36,956 bases of DNA from Verrucomicrobium sp. (GTDB lineage: Bacteria; Verrucomicrobiota; Verrucomicrobiia; Limisphaerales; UBA9464): NCBI GenBank assembly GCA_021298285.1, contig JAJTFN010000021.1:1-36956 (forward strand), read 5' to 3'. Position 1 is the stretch's first letter. Every line of letters begins with the position of its first letter. The notes under the pieces were generated by a model. It searched no databases. It worked only from the letters and a program-made list of their open reading frames with translations, and was not told the origin of the DNA. The translations under genes and the position numbers were made by a program. Below are positions 1 through 7,468 of the stretch, one piece after another.

Positions 1-368
1 TCCAGCAAGACCAGCGTGCTGCGGTTGCGCACGGCGACGTTGGCCTCCCCGTAGCCACCATTGTTCTCCGTCTGGCCGACATTGCCGCTGCCGGCAAAGG
101 AGGTGCTGTACCGCCGGAGCACCGCCAGGATGTCCTGCTGGCCGGTCAGGGCGATGCGCTCGGCCTCCACGGTCTCGACCGGGGCGACCCCGACGGTCTC
201 GGCCGTGGGGATGAGCGAACCGGTGATCTGGACCCGGTCCATGGTTTGGGGGGCTGAGGCGTCCTGCGCCCAGAGGGCAGGCATCTGGATCAACTGGGAT
301 CCGAGCCCGACCGTGAGGGCACTGCGGAGGACGCAACTCCGGAAGTGGCGGTAGCTGTGGTTCGACAT
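1..368 (-). CDS. TonB-dependent receptor, N-terminal part (runs off window)
   Basis: The gene reads leftward from the ATG at 368 and is cut by the window edge after about 122 codons. The protein opens with a signal peptide (basic n-region, hydrophobic stretch, then PALWAQD as a probable cleavage area). A plug-domain start follows: DRVQITGSLIPTAE, then PVETVEAERI, and ILAVLRRYSTSF in the usual position of the 'D-L-L-R-x-x-P' helix. The later NVAVRNRSTLVLL corresponds to the plug strand normally read as 'I-x-L-R-G-L-x-x-x-x-T-L-V-L-I-N-G'. Such proteins are outer-membrane active transporters driven by TonB-ExbBD. The substrate cannot be told from the plug alone, because the barrel lies outside the window. 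It is divergent from the gene at 619, with a 250-nt shared upstream region. Confidence 0.8.
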   Translation of the reverse strand, partial: MSNHSYRHFRSCVLRSALTVGLGSQLIQMPALWAQDASAPQTMDRVQITGSLIPTAETVGVAPVETVEAERIALTGQQDILAVLRRYSTSFAGSGNVGQTENNGGYGEANVAVRNRSTLVLL

Positions 369-567
369 AGGTTGATGGGTGTGGTTTACCCCGAGGCTTG
401 GTTGTATTTTCGGGGACGGATTTCGACCCAAGCATCGATCGCAAGGCCTGCAAGCCGTTTTTTCAGGATTCTTCCGTTCCCGGGTCGCTTCCCGGACACC
501 GGGGGCTGCGGAGGGCCACGCCGGGGCGGACCGCTCCACAAAAACCCTCACCGTCAATCCGAGGCCG

Positions 568-597
568 TTGACAGGTTTCCAAGCACCGACCTAGTGT
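568..597 (+). promoter_or_regulatory. Candidate sigma-70-type promoter upstream of the coiled-coil gene
   Basis: A perfect -35 hexamer TTGACA (568-573) is followed after 18 nt by TAGTGT (592-597), a weak -10 match. The start of transcription would fall near 604, giving a leader of about 15 nt before the ATG at 619. The rest of the 369-618 interval shows no gene. It holds a short CCCCGA/TCGGGG inverted repeat near 389-415 and a T6 run near 460. Confidence 0.35.
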
Positions 598-618
598 CCG
601 CCCCAACAACTCTCTCAC

Positions 619-1371
619 ATGTATCGCGTCGCCCTCATCCTCGCCGTGCTGGCCGCCCTCGGAAGCCTTGCGCTGAGTTTCACCGTCACCAAGCCGAAGA
701 TCGAAGGGCTCGTCCAGGAGCGTGATGGTCTCCAGTCCAACCTGACGGCCTCCGAGGCCGCCAAGGCGGAGGCGGAGAAGAAGGCCAAGGCGGCGACCGC
801 GACCGCCGAGAAGAAGACGGCCGAACTGGCCGCCGCCCAGAAGGAACTCGAGACCGCCACCGAGACGGCCAAGACCCAACGGGCCCGCGCCGACAAGTAC
901 TTCGCCGACTACAACAAGACCTTGGCCGACAAGAATTCCGCGCAGGAGCAGCTGGCCCAATGGAGCGGCACGGGACTCAAGCCCGACCAGATCCTCGCCA
1001 TGAAGGCCGAGCTCAAGTCGACCAAGGAGCTGGCCGGCGTGCTGGCCGATGAGAAGTCGATCCTCCAGCGCAACGTGGCGTCGCTGAAGAACAAGCTGTC
1101 CAAGTACGAGGACGAGAGCCGCGTGGTCGCCATGCCCGGCCTCAAGGGTTCGGTGGTCGCGGTGGACCCGAAGTGGGAGTTCGTGATCCTGAACGTCGGA
1201 TCCCAGCAGGGAGCCCTCGAGGGCGGCCTGCTGATGGTTCGCCGCGGGGACAAGCTCGTCGGCAAGGTGAAGATCGTGTCGGTCGAGGCCAATCGCAGCG
1301 TGGCCAACGTGCTCCCGGCCTGGAAGCAGGGTGACGTGGCGGTTGCGGCCGGCGACCTCGTGCTCTACTGA
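619..1371 (+). CDS. Coiled-coil protein with MreC-like C-terminal domain
   Basis: This 250-aa protein has an N-terminal membrane segment (about residues 3-22). A long Ala/Lys/Glu-rich coiled coil follows (about 28-160), and then a small beta-rich domain (about 170-250). The C-terminal part contains GSVVAVDPKWEFVILNVGS, QQGALEGGLLMVRRGDKLVG and RSVANVLP. This resembles the MreC beta-barrel signature, where a phrase like 'N-x-G-S-x-x-G-V' is followed by 'V-x-x-x-x-x-L-V-G-x-V'. The architecture (membrane anchor, coiled coil, beta domain) is also that of MreC. The gene lies about 400 nt before mreB, so a cell-envelope scaffold role is plausible but inferred. No named family is recognised with certainty. 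No Shine-Dalgarno site precedes the ATG; the upstream bases are C/T-rich. Confidence 0.75.
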   Translation: MYRVALILAVLAALGSLALSFTVTKPKIEGLVQERDGLQSNLTASEAAKAEAEKKAKAATATAEKKTAELAAAQKELETATETAKTQRARADKYFADYNKTLADKNSAQEQLAQWSGTGLKPDQILAMKAELKSTKELAGVLADEKSILQRNVASLKNKLSKYEDESRVVAMPGLKGSVVAVDPKWEFVILNVGSQQGALEGGLLMVRRGDKLVGKVKIVSVEANRSVANVLPAWKQGDVAVAAGDLVLY

Positions 1372-1378
1372 TCCCGCC

Positions 1379-1540
1379 ATGAAGGCTTGGTCACTTCGGC
1401 TCAAGATCCCACTCCTCGCGGGCCTGATGGTCTGGACGCTCACCGGCTGCCGGACCGAGGATGAACTCATCGGTCGCCCTTGGAACACCCCGAAGTCTTG
1501 GGAAACCGGTCTCCCCGCGTCCATGACCGAGGGACGGTGA
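1379..1540 (+). CDS. Small lipoprotein, 53 aa
   Basis: The ATG at 1379 lies 7 nt after the stop of the preceding gene, so the two are probably co-transcribed. The peptide begins with a basic n-region (MKAWSLRLK) and a hydrophobic core, and then reaches the lipobox L-T-G-C. This predicts lipid attachment at Cys24 and a mature part of only about 30 residues. That part ends in RPWNTPKSWETGLPASM, rich in Trp and Pro, which looks like a short conserved interaction motif rather than a domain. Its function is unknown. A clean signal sequence and lipobox in a 53-codon frame make it unlikely to be a chance ORF. Confidence 0.6.
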   Translation: MKAWSLRLKIPLLAGLMVWTLTGCRTEDELIGRPWNTPKSWETGLPASMTEGR

Positions 1541-1707
1541 TCGACCTTCCGACCCAGACCTCCCGGTCGTGCCCAGGACGGGATCCGGTGCCGTCGGTGT
1601 CGATCCGATCCCGGCATCCGACAGGCGGCCTCCCCTCCTTCGAACGTCCGGCCAGCCGGCTGAATCCGTCGCATCCAAGGCCCAAACTCGGGGCACCCGC
1701 CTGCCGG

Positions 1708-1734
1708 TTGACCCGAGCATTTCCCTTGACCCGA
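1708..1734 (+). repeat. Tandem TTGACCCGA repeats in the mreB upstream region
   Basis: Two identical 9-mers TTGACCCGA lie at 1708-1716 and 1726-1734, 18 nt apart start to start, in the 241-nt gap before mreB. Each begins with a -35-like TTGACC, but neither is followed by a convincing -10 at 16-18 nt. They could be an operator or simple coincidence. The rest of 1541-1781 shows no gene. Confidence 0.3.
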
Positions 1735-1781
1735 AGTGGCACGTCCACCCACGTTGAGGGGTCGGTACCACGGAACCTCCC

Positions 1782-2810
1782 ATGCTAGCCCAGATCAAAG
1801 GCCTGTTCTCGAACGATATCGGGATCGACCTGGGAACCGCCAACTCCCTCGTCTACGTGAGGGATCAAGGCATCGTCCTGCGCGAACCCTCGGTCGTGGC
1901 GATCCAGGCGGGCACCACCAACGTGCTGGCGGTGGGCGAGGAGGCCAAGCGGATGCTCGGGCGCACGCCCGGCAACATCGTGGCCATCCGGCCGATGAAG
2001 GACGGCGTGATCGCCGACTTCGAGATCACCGAGGCGATGCTGCGGCACTTCATCCAGAAGGTGCACCACCGCAAGCTCATCATGCCCCGGGTGGTGGTGG
2101 CCGTCCCCTCCGGAATCACCGAGGTCGAGAAGCGCGCCGTGAAGGACTCGGCGACCCACGCCGGCGCCCGCGAGGTGTATCTCATCGAACAACCCATGGC
2201 CTCGGCCATCGGGGTGGGCCTGCCCGTCCATGAACCCTCGGGCAACATGATCGTCGACATCGGCGGTGGCACCTGCGAAATCGCGATCATCTCGCTGGCG
2301 GGCATCGTCTTCAGCCGCAGCGTCCGCGTGGGCGGCGACGAATTCGACGAAACGATCGTCGCGCACATGAAGCGCGCGCACAATTTAATGATCGGCGAAC
2401 GTACCGCCGAGGAGATCAAGATCCGTGTCGGGTCGGCGTTTCCGCTGGACCAGGAACTGACCATGGAGGTGAAGGGACGCGACCTGAGCGCGGGCCTGCC
2501 CAAGACGGTCGTCATCCGGTCCGAGGAGATCAGGGCCGCCCTGCAAGAACCGCTCTCGAGCATTTTGGAGTCCGTCCGCATCACGCTGGAACGGTGCCCG
2601 CCGGAGTTGTCCGCCGACCTGGTGGACCGGGGCATCATGATGGCCGGAGGTGGCGCGCTGTTGCGCAACATCGACCGGTTGGTCGCGCAGGAGACCGGGT
2701 TGCCGGTCCACATCGCCGACGATCCGCTCAGCGCCGTGGCCACCGGCACCGGCCGCGTGCTGCAGGAACTCTCCTTCCTCCGAAGAGTCGCTTCCTCCAC
2801 GTCGACCTGA
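1782..2810 (+). CDS. mreB: Rod shape-determining actin MreB
   Basis: The 342-aa product matches MreB over its full usual length. Actin-fold landmarks are in order: phosphate-1 loop [10 protein letters not shown] (residues 13-22), the [20 protein letters not shown] region, [14 protein letters not shown], phosphate-2 loop [13 protein letters not shown] (around D159), and the adenosine motif [13 protein letters not shown] near residue 290. MreB polymerises under the inner membrane and positions the elongation machinery. An amphipathic N-terminus ([10 protein letters not shown]) is present and probably binds the membrane. It heads the operon mreB-mreC-mreD-mrdA-rodA. No Shine-Dalgarno site is visible before the ATG. 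Confidence 0.97.
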   Translation: MLAQIKGLFSNDIGIDLGTANSLVYVRDQGIVLREPSVVAIQAGTTNVLAVGEEAKRMLGRTPGNIVAIRPMKDGVIADFEITEAMLRHFIQKVHHRKLIMPRVVVAVPSGITEVEKRAVKDSATHAGAREVYLIEQPMASAIGVGLPVHEPSGNMIVDIGGGTCEIAIISLAGIVFSRSVRVGGDEFDETIVAHMKRAHNLMIGERTAEEIKIRVGSAFPLDQELTMEVKGRDLSAGLPKTVVIRSEEIRAALQEPLSSILESVRITLERCPPELSADLVDRGIMMAGGGALLRNIDRLVAQETGLPVHIADDPLSAVATGTGRVLQELSFLRRVASSTST

Positions 2811-2847
2811 CCTCCCCGGGGTGCGTTCGTCCGACACCGGACCGAAC

Positions 2848-3654
2848 GTGCTGAAGCGCACCCATCATCTGGCGATCATCGGCGTGGGGATCCTCACGCT
2901 GGTGCTGCTCAACCTGCCCGAGCCCGTCGAGGCGCGGGTCAAGTCGGCCATCGGCGCGGCCTTCCTGCCGCTCTTCGGCCTGCGGGCCGCGGCCGACTCC
3001 GTGGTCGACCGGGCGGCCTATCAGGCACTGCCCCGCTCGACCCTGGTGGACCACCTGCTGCGCCTGGAGCGCGAGAACGCCGAACTCCGGGTGGCAGCCC
3101 TCCAGACGACCGACCTGCTGGGCGAGAACCAGCGCCTCCGGACGGCCATCGGTGCGGCTCCCCGGGGGCCGTGGCGCCCGAAGTTGGCCAGGGTGGTCGG
3201 CCGCGAACCCACGACCTGGTGGCGAACCCTGCAGATCAACCTGGGATCGCGCGACGGGCTCGCCGCCGACCAGGTCGTCGTCAGCGGGTCCGGCCTCGTG
3301 GGCCGGGTCAGCCAGGCGGGACTCACCCATTCCCGGGTGGCCCTGGTCGGGGATGCCGAGTGCGGGGTGTCGGTGGTCGTCCACGAGACCAGGGACCTCG
3401 GCATCATCAAGCCGGGACAGACCCTTTCGGGCGACGGCGGCCTGGTGGAACTGACCCTGATGCAGAACTGCCCGGGGATCATGGCCGGACAGACGGTGAC
3501 GACCAGCGGGCTCGGAGGGGTCTTCCCGGCGGGCCTACCGGTCGGGACCATCGTGGACACGCGCAACGATGGCGGCAACGTGTTCACCACCGCCCGGGTG
3601 CGGCTGACGGCCAACCTGAACCGCCTCGAGGAAGTGTGGGTGCTGCAACCATGA
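2848..3654 (+). CDS. mreC: Rod shape-determining protein MreC
   Basis: The frame is open further upstream, but the best start is GTG at 2848. It gives an N-terminus of (M)LKRTHHL followed directly by the transmembrane helix IIGVGILTLVLLNLP. An in-frame GTG at 2821 is an alternative. The 268-aa protein then has a coiled coil (about residues 60-95, LLRLERENAELRV...) and the two-barrel MreC domain. Signatures include INLGSRDGLAADQVVVSGSG, LVGRVSQAG and a final RLEEVWVL. MreC links MreB to PBP2 and RodA in the periplasm. The stop overlaps the start of mreD by ATGA, which shows translational coupling. Confidence 0.93.
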   Translation: MLKRTHHLAIIGVGILTLVLLNLPEPVEARVKSAIGAAFLPLFGLRAAADSVVDRAAYQALPRSTLVDHLLRLERENAELRVAALQTTDLLGENQRLRTAIGAAPRGPWRPKLARVVGREPTTWWRTLQINLGSRDGLAADQVVVSGSGLVGRVSQAGLTHSRVALVGDAECGVSVVVHETRDLGIIKPGQTLSGDGGLVELTLMQNCPGIMAGQTVTTSGLGGVFPAGLPVGTIVDTRNDGGNVFTTARVRLTANLNRLEEVWVLQP

Positions 3655-4214
3655 ACCGCTCCACCCTGCTCTTTCTGGCGCTGGCGGTCTGGCTCTCGGC
3701 CTTCGCCCAGACCCAGTTCGCAAGCCTGCGGGATCTCCTGTCCGTCCCGGTCGCACTCGGTCCCTCGCTGGTCTGCTACGCCGCGCTGACGCAGGGACCC
3801 GGGGCGGCGATCGGACTGGCCGTCCTGGGAGCCCTGCTCTCCGACGCGCTGTCGAGCGCACCCCTGGGATCCGGCATCCCGGCCCCCTTCCTGTTGGCCC
3901 TCACGCTGCACCTCCAGCGACACCTCATCCTCAGGGATCAGCGTTTCGCCCAGTTCTGGATCGGATTCGGTGCCGGTGTCGGTGTGCCACTGCTGACGCT
4001 GGCGACCCTGGCCATGACCCGGGCCCAACCGGTGACGGGTGCCTTCACACTCCTCCAGCTCCTGGGGCTTGGTCTGGTGAACGGGGTCGCCTGCCCCGTC
4101 CTGTTCGCCCTCTTCGACCTGCTCCACCGGGCCTTCGACTACCGCCCGTTGGCCTCCACCACGTTCCGACCCGACCGCGAGACGGTCCGCGGCCGGCAGT
4201 TCCGCCCTCGCTGA
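3651..4214 (+). CDS. mreD: MreD-like membrane protein
   Basis: The ATG at 3651 overlaps the mreC stop (ATGA). The 187-aa protein is almost entirely hydrophobic with about five membrane segments. It contains the charged spot DLLSVPV, the small-residue stretch GLAVLGALLSDALSSAPLGSG, and a basic C-terminal tail. MreD sequences diverge strongly, so the call rests mainly on position between mreC and the PBP2 gene, on size, and on topology. MreD is an integral membrane member of the elongasome. Confidence 0.85.
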   Translation: MNRSTLLFLALAVWLSAFAQTQFASLRDLLSVPVALGPSLVCYAALTQGPGAAIGLAVLGALLSDALSSAPLGSGIPAPFLLALTLHLQRHLILRDQRFAQFWIGFGAGVGVPLLTLATLAMTRAQPVTGAFTLLQLLGLGLVNGVACPVLFALFDLLHRAFDYRPLASTTFRPDRETVRGRQFRPR

Positions 4215-4217
4215 ACG

Positions 4218-6242
4218 ATGCTCGTCTTCGACCAGTTCAACCAGGCCGAGCGCCCGTTGCGATGGATCGCGGCGGTGGTCGCCGGCGGCCTGCTGCTGCT
4301 GCTGGCGGGTCTGCTCAAGGTGCAGATCCTCGGGCACCGGCGCTTCGAGCAGTCCCTGCAGACCCAGAGCTTCCAGTCGGTCCGGGTGCCGGCGCTCCGG
4401 GGGCGCATCCTCGACCGGAACGGACGGGAGCTGGTCGGCAACGCCCCGCGGTACCGGCTGGATGTCTACCTCGAGGCCCTGAGCAGGGACTTCGGCCGGG
4501 AGTACGGCCGGCTGCGGCGGGAGATCCTCGCCGCGCGCGGGGGGACCAACGCCAACCCGGCAGGACCCTGGCATCGGATCGTGGCCAAGTTCCGCCGGGA
4601 AGCCCCCCGGAGCCTCATCCGGCCCGAGGAGAATGCCCTGCTCTGGCGGCAGGCGCGGTACAATGTCGTGAGCAACGTCGTCGCGCAGGTGGCGGCGAAG
4701 GTCGGGCTGCCGCTGACCCTGGGGGAGGCCGAGCTGCACCGCCACTGGGCCAACACCCGCGCCCTGCCGCTGGCGGTGCTCCGCAAGCTGACGCCGCAGC
4801 AGGTGGCGCTGCTGACCGAGCAGTCCTGGTCCATCCACGGGGTCAGCGTCGAGCTGCAGGCCACGCGCCACTACCCCCATGGGGCGCTCGCGGCCCATGC
4901 GCTGGGCTACCTCGTGAGGGCCGACGACTTCTCCGCCGAGGAGGGCGAGTCGTTCGACTACCGCCTGCGCGACTACCGGGGGGCGGCCGGCCTTGAGGCG
5001 GCCTTCGATGCGGCGCTCCGTGGCACCTCCGGCTCGAAGAGCCTCCTGGTCAACAGCGACGGCTACCGGGTGGGCGAGACCATGACCGCGGCCCCGGTAC
5101 CCGGACAGAACCTCGTCACGACGCTCGACCTCGAGGTGCAGAAGGCCGCGGAGGCGGCGCTGGCGGCCGTCAGCGGCGAGGAGCGCGGGGCGGTGGTGGT
5201 GCTGGATGTGCGCAACGGCGACGTGCTGGCGATGGCCAGCGCCCCGAGCTTCGACCCCGGGGAGTGGATCGACGGGATCAGCCGGGCGCGCTGGACCAAC
5301 TTCTACGACGTCCCCAAGCGCACCCCGCTCATGAACCGGGCCACCGACGGCGCCTATTCCCCGGGCTCGACCTTCAAGATCGTGACGGCCCTGGCGGCCC
5401 TCGAGAACGGGCTGGATCCCGACCGGGTTCAGCTGGTCGAGCCCAACCCGGCCAAGCCGGGCAAGGGGCTGTTCCATCGCGGGAACATCCGCATCGAGGA
5501 CACCGCGCCTCCCGGGCCCTACGATTTCCGGCGCGCCTTCATCCGGTCCTCGAACGCCTACTTCATCGAACTGGGCCTGGAAGCCGGCTACGACCGCCTG
5601 CTGTCCACGGCCCACCGCTTCCACTTCGGCGAGCAGACCCGCATCCAGCTCCGGCCCAGCGAGGAGCGCTCCGGGTGGATGCCCGATCCGGCCGAGGCGC
5701 GGGCCGAGCGCTGGCCCCTCGGACGGCTGGCCAACTTCAGCATCGGCCAGGAGGTGACGGTCACCCCGCTGCAGTTGGCCGTCATGGTCGCCGCCATCGC
5801 CAACGGCGGCACCGTGCACTACCCGCGGCTGGTGGACCGCCTCGAGACCGGGGATCCCCTGAGCGACGAGGCGGCCCACGCCGTGCGGCCCGGACAGGTG
5901 CGCAGCCGGCTCGAGGCACGGCCCGAGCACCTGGCCCGCATCCGGGCCGCCATGCGCGACGACGTGCTCGACCCCGAGGGCACCGGAACCTCCGCCCGCG
6001 TCGCCGACTTCGCGGTGTGCGGCAAGACCGGCACCGCCGAGATCAAGGGCAACGGCATCAAGGACAAGGTCACCTGGTTCGCCAGCTTCGCGCCGTTCGA
6101 GTCACCGCGGTACGCCGTCGTGGTGATGGTCGAAAGCGGGGCATCCGGGGGCCGTACCTGCGGGCCGGTGGCACGGGCCATCCACGAGCACCTGCGCGCC
6201 CGCGATGCCGGGACGCTCCGACCGATCGCACGCATCCCATGA
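4218..6242 (+). CDS. mrdA: Penicillin-binding protein 2, elongation transpeptidase
   Basis: The 674-aa class B PBP has a single N-terminal membrane helix (about residues 15-37) and a dimerisation/pedestal region starting at RGRILDRNGRELVGN. The transpeptidase domain has all three active-site motifs: S384-T-F-K387, S444-S-N446 and K603-T-G-T. It crosslinks peptidoglycan strands made by RodA in the periplasm. Length and motif order are normal for PBP2. The start is 3 nt after the mreD stop, and the end overlaps rodA by ATGA. Confidence 0.96.
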   Translation: MLVFDQFNQAERPLRWIAAVVAGGLLLLLAGLLKVQILGHRRFEQSLQTQSFQSVRVPALRGRILDRNGRELVGNAPRYRLDVYLEALSRDFGREYGRLRREILAARGGTNANPAGPWHRIVAKFRREAPRSLIRPEENALLWRQARYNVVSNVVAQVAAKVGLPLTLGEAELHRHWANTRALPLAVLRKLTPQQVALLTEQSWSIHGVSVELQATRHYPHGALAAHALGYLVRADDFSAEEGESFDYRLRDYRGAAGLEAAFDAALRGTSGSKSLLVNSDGYRVGETMTAAPVPGQNLVTTLDLEVQKAAEAALAAVSGEERGAVVVLDVRNGDVLAMASAPSFDPGEWIDGISRARWTNFYDVPKRTPLMNRATDGAYSPGSTFKIVTALAALENGLDPDRVQLVEPNPAKPGKGLFHRGNIRIEDTAPPGPYDFRRAFIRSSNAYFIELGLEAGYDRLLSTAHRFHFGEQTRIQLRPSEERSGWMPDPAEARAERWPLGRLANFSIGQEVTVTPLQLAVMVAAIANGGTVHYPRLVDRLETGDPLSDEAAHAVRPGQVRSRLEARPEHLARIRAAMRDDVLDPEGTGTSARVADFAVCGKTGTAEIKGNGIKDKVTWFASFAPFESPRYAVVVMVESGASGGRTCGPVARAIHEHLRARDAGTLRPIARIP

Positions 6243-7450
6243 ACGGCCCCCTCCCCCAGAACCGCCGGAACGAGGGGCACATCCTCTGGCCCCTGTGGCT
6301 CTCCGTGCTCGGGCTCATGGTGGTCAGCGCGATGTTCATCTTCAGCACGACCGGCGGCATCGAGACCTCGCGCGGCGTGCCCTGGTACCTTTGGACGGCC
6401 ACCCGTCAGGTCGTGGCCTTCGGCGTGGGGCTGGCGGCCGTCGCGGGCATGATGCTGGTGGACTACAGCCGGCTGGCCCGCTGGGCCATGGTGGGCTACT
6501 GGCTGTCGATCGCCCTGCTGGTGGCGGTGTACCTGGTGGGCACCTCGCGCAACGGGGCCCGGCGCTGGCTCGACCTCGGTCCGGTGCAGTTCCAGCCCAG
6601 CGAACTGGCCAAGCTGGCCTTCCTGTTCGCCATGGCCAACTTCCTGGCACGGCCGGCGTCCGAGCTGCGTTCCAAGGGCGTCTTCGTCCGGTCGCTGGCC
6701 CTCACCCTGGCGCCCCTGCTGCTGATCCTCAAGCAGCCCGACCTCGGGTCCTCGCTGGTGTTCCTGCCCATCACGCTGGTGATGATGGTGGTGGCCGGCG
6801 TGCCGACCCGATTCATCGGGCGTCTCCTGGCCGGGGCGGTCCTCGTGGCGGGCCTCGTCGTGGCCGACATCCTCTTCGCGCCCGAGGGCTGGCGGCTGAT
6901 CCGGCTGCAGGACTACCAGCGCGAGCGGCTGCTGGTCTACTTCGACGCCGACTTCGCGCCCGGTTCCGCGACGCCGGAACAGCGTCAGCGGGCCGCCCAG
7001 CGCAAACGGCAGATGTCCTGGAACGTCGAGCAGGCGCTGATCTCGGTCGGCTCGGGCGGCCTCACCGGCAAGGGTTGGCGCGAGGGCACCCAGCATCGCC
7101 TGGGCTACCTGCCCCGCCTCGGGGCCCACAACGACTTCATCTTCTCGGTCATCGCCGAGGAGCGGGGCTTCCTCGGGAGCCTCGCGGTGGTGACCCTGTA
7201 CGGGATCATCCTCTTCACCGGCATCAAGACCGCCGGGGAATCCCGGGATCGCCTCGGACGCCTGCTGGCCGTCGGGGTCGTCACCCTCCTCTTCATCCAC
7301 ATCTTCGTGAACATCGGCATGAACATCAAATTGATGCCGGTCACGGGCATCCCGCTGCCCCTGCTCAGTGCAGGCGGAACCTCAGTGCTGTGCTCGCTGA
7401 TCGCGGTCGGCGTTCTCCAGAACATCCATCTGTACCGCAAGCGGTACTAG
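6239..7450 (+). CDS. rodA: SEDS peptidoglycan glycosyltransferase RodA
   Basis: The start is the ATG overlapping the mrdA stop, giving 403 aa. The protein has about ten membrane segments and typical SEDS motifs: RRWLDLGPVQFQPSELAKL, LKQPDLGSSLVFLP, the HNDFIFSVIAEE loop, and the C-terminal GIPLPLLSAGGTS. RodA polymerises lipid II into glycan strands for side-wall growth and pairs with the PBP2 encoded just upstream. A hydrophilic segment between the Asp-rich LLVYFDADF and WNVEQALISVGSGG is the large periplasmic loop normal for the family. Confidence 0.96.
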   Translation: MNGPLPQNRRNEGHILWPLWLSVLGLMVVSAMFIFSTTGGIETSRGVPWYLWTATRQVVAFGVGLAAVAGMMLVDYSRLARWAMVGYWLSIALLVAVYLVGTSRNGARRWLDLGPVQFQPSELAKLAFLFAMANFLARPASELRSKGVFVRSLALTLAPLLLILKQPDLGSSLVFLPITLVMMVVAGVPTRFIGRLLAGAVLVAGLVVADILFAPEGWRLIRLQDYQRERLLVYFDADFAPGSATPEQRQRAAQRKRQMSWNVEQALISVGSGGLTGKGWREGTQHRLGYLPRLGAHNDFIFSVIAEERGFLGSLAVVTLYGIILFTGIKTAGESRDRLGRLLAVGVVTLLFIHIFVNIGMNIKLMPVTGIPLPLLSAGGTSVLCSLIAVGVLQNIHLYRKRY

Positions 7451-7468
7451 CCCACGTATCACACCATC

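Noticed and set aside
1737-1743. TGGCACG, a possible sigma-54 -24 element before mreB
   Set aside because: There is no TTGC at the required spacing; the next TTG is about 10 nt downstream instead of 4-5 nt.
2650-2847. Upstream in-frame extension of mreC overlapping mreB
   Set aside because: It overlaps the conserved end of mreB and would put 66 Arg/Pro/Ser-rich residues before the membrane helix. The GTG at 2848 gives a normal MreC N-terminus.
3021-5930. A 969-codon open frame on the minus strand opposite mreC, mreD and mrdA
   Set aside because: Same reason: it is a shadow of the plus-strand elongasome genes, with no domain or plausible start context.
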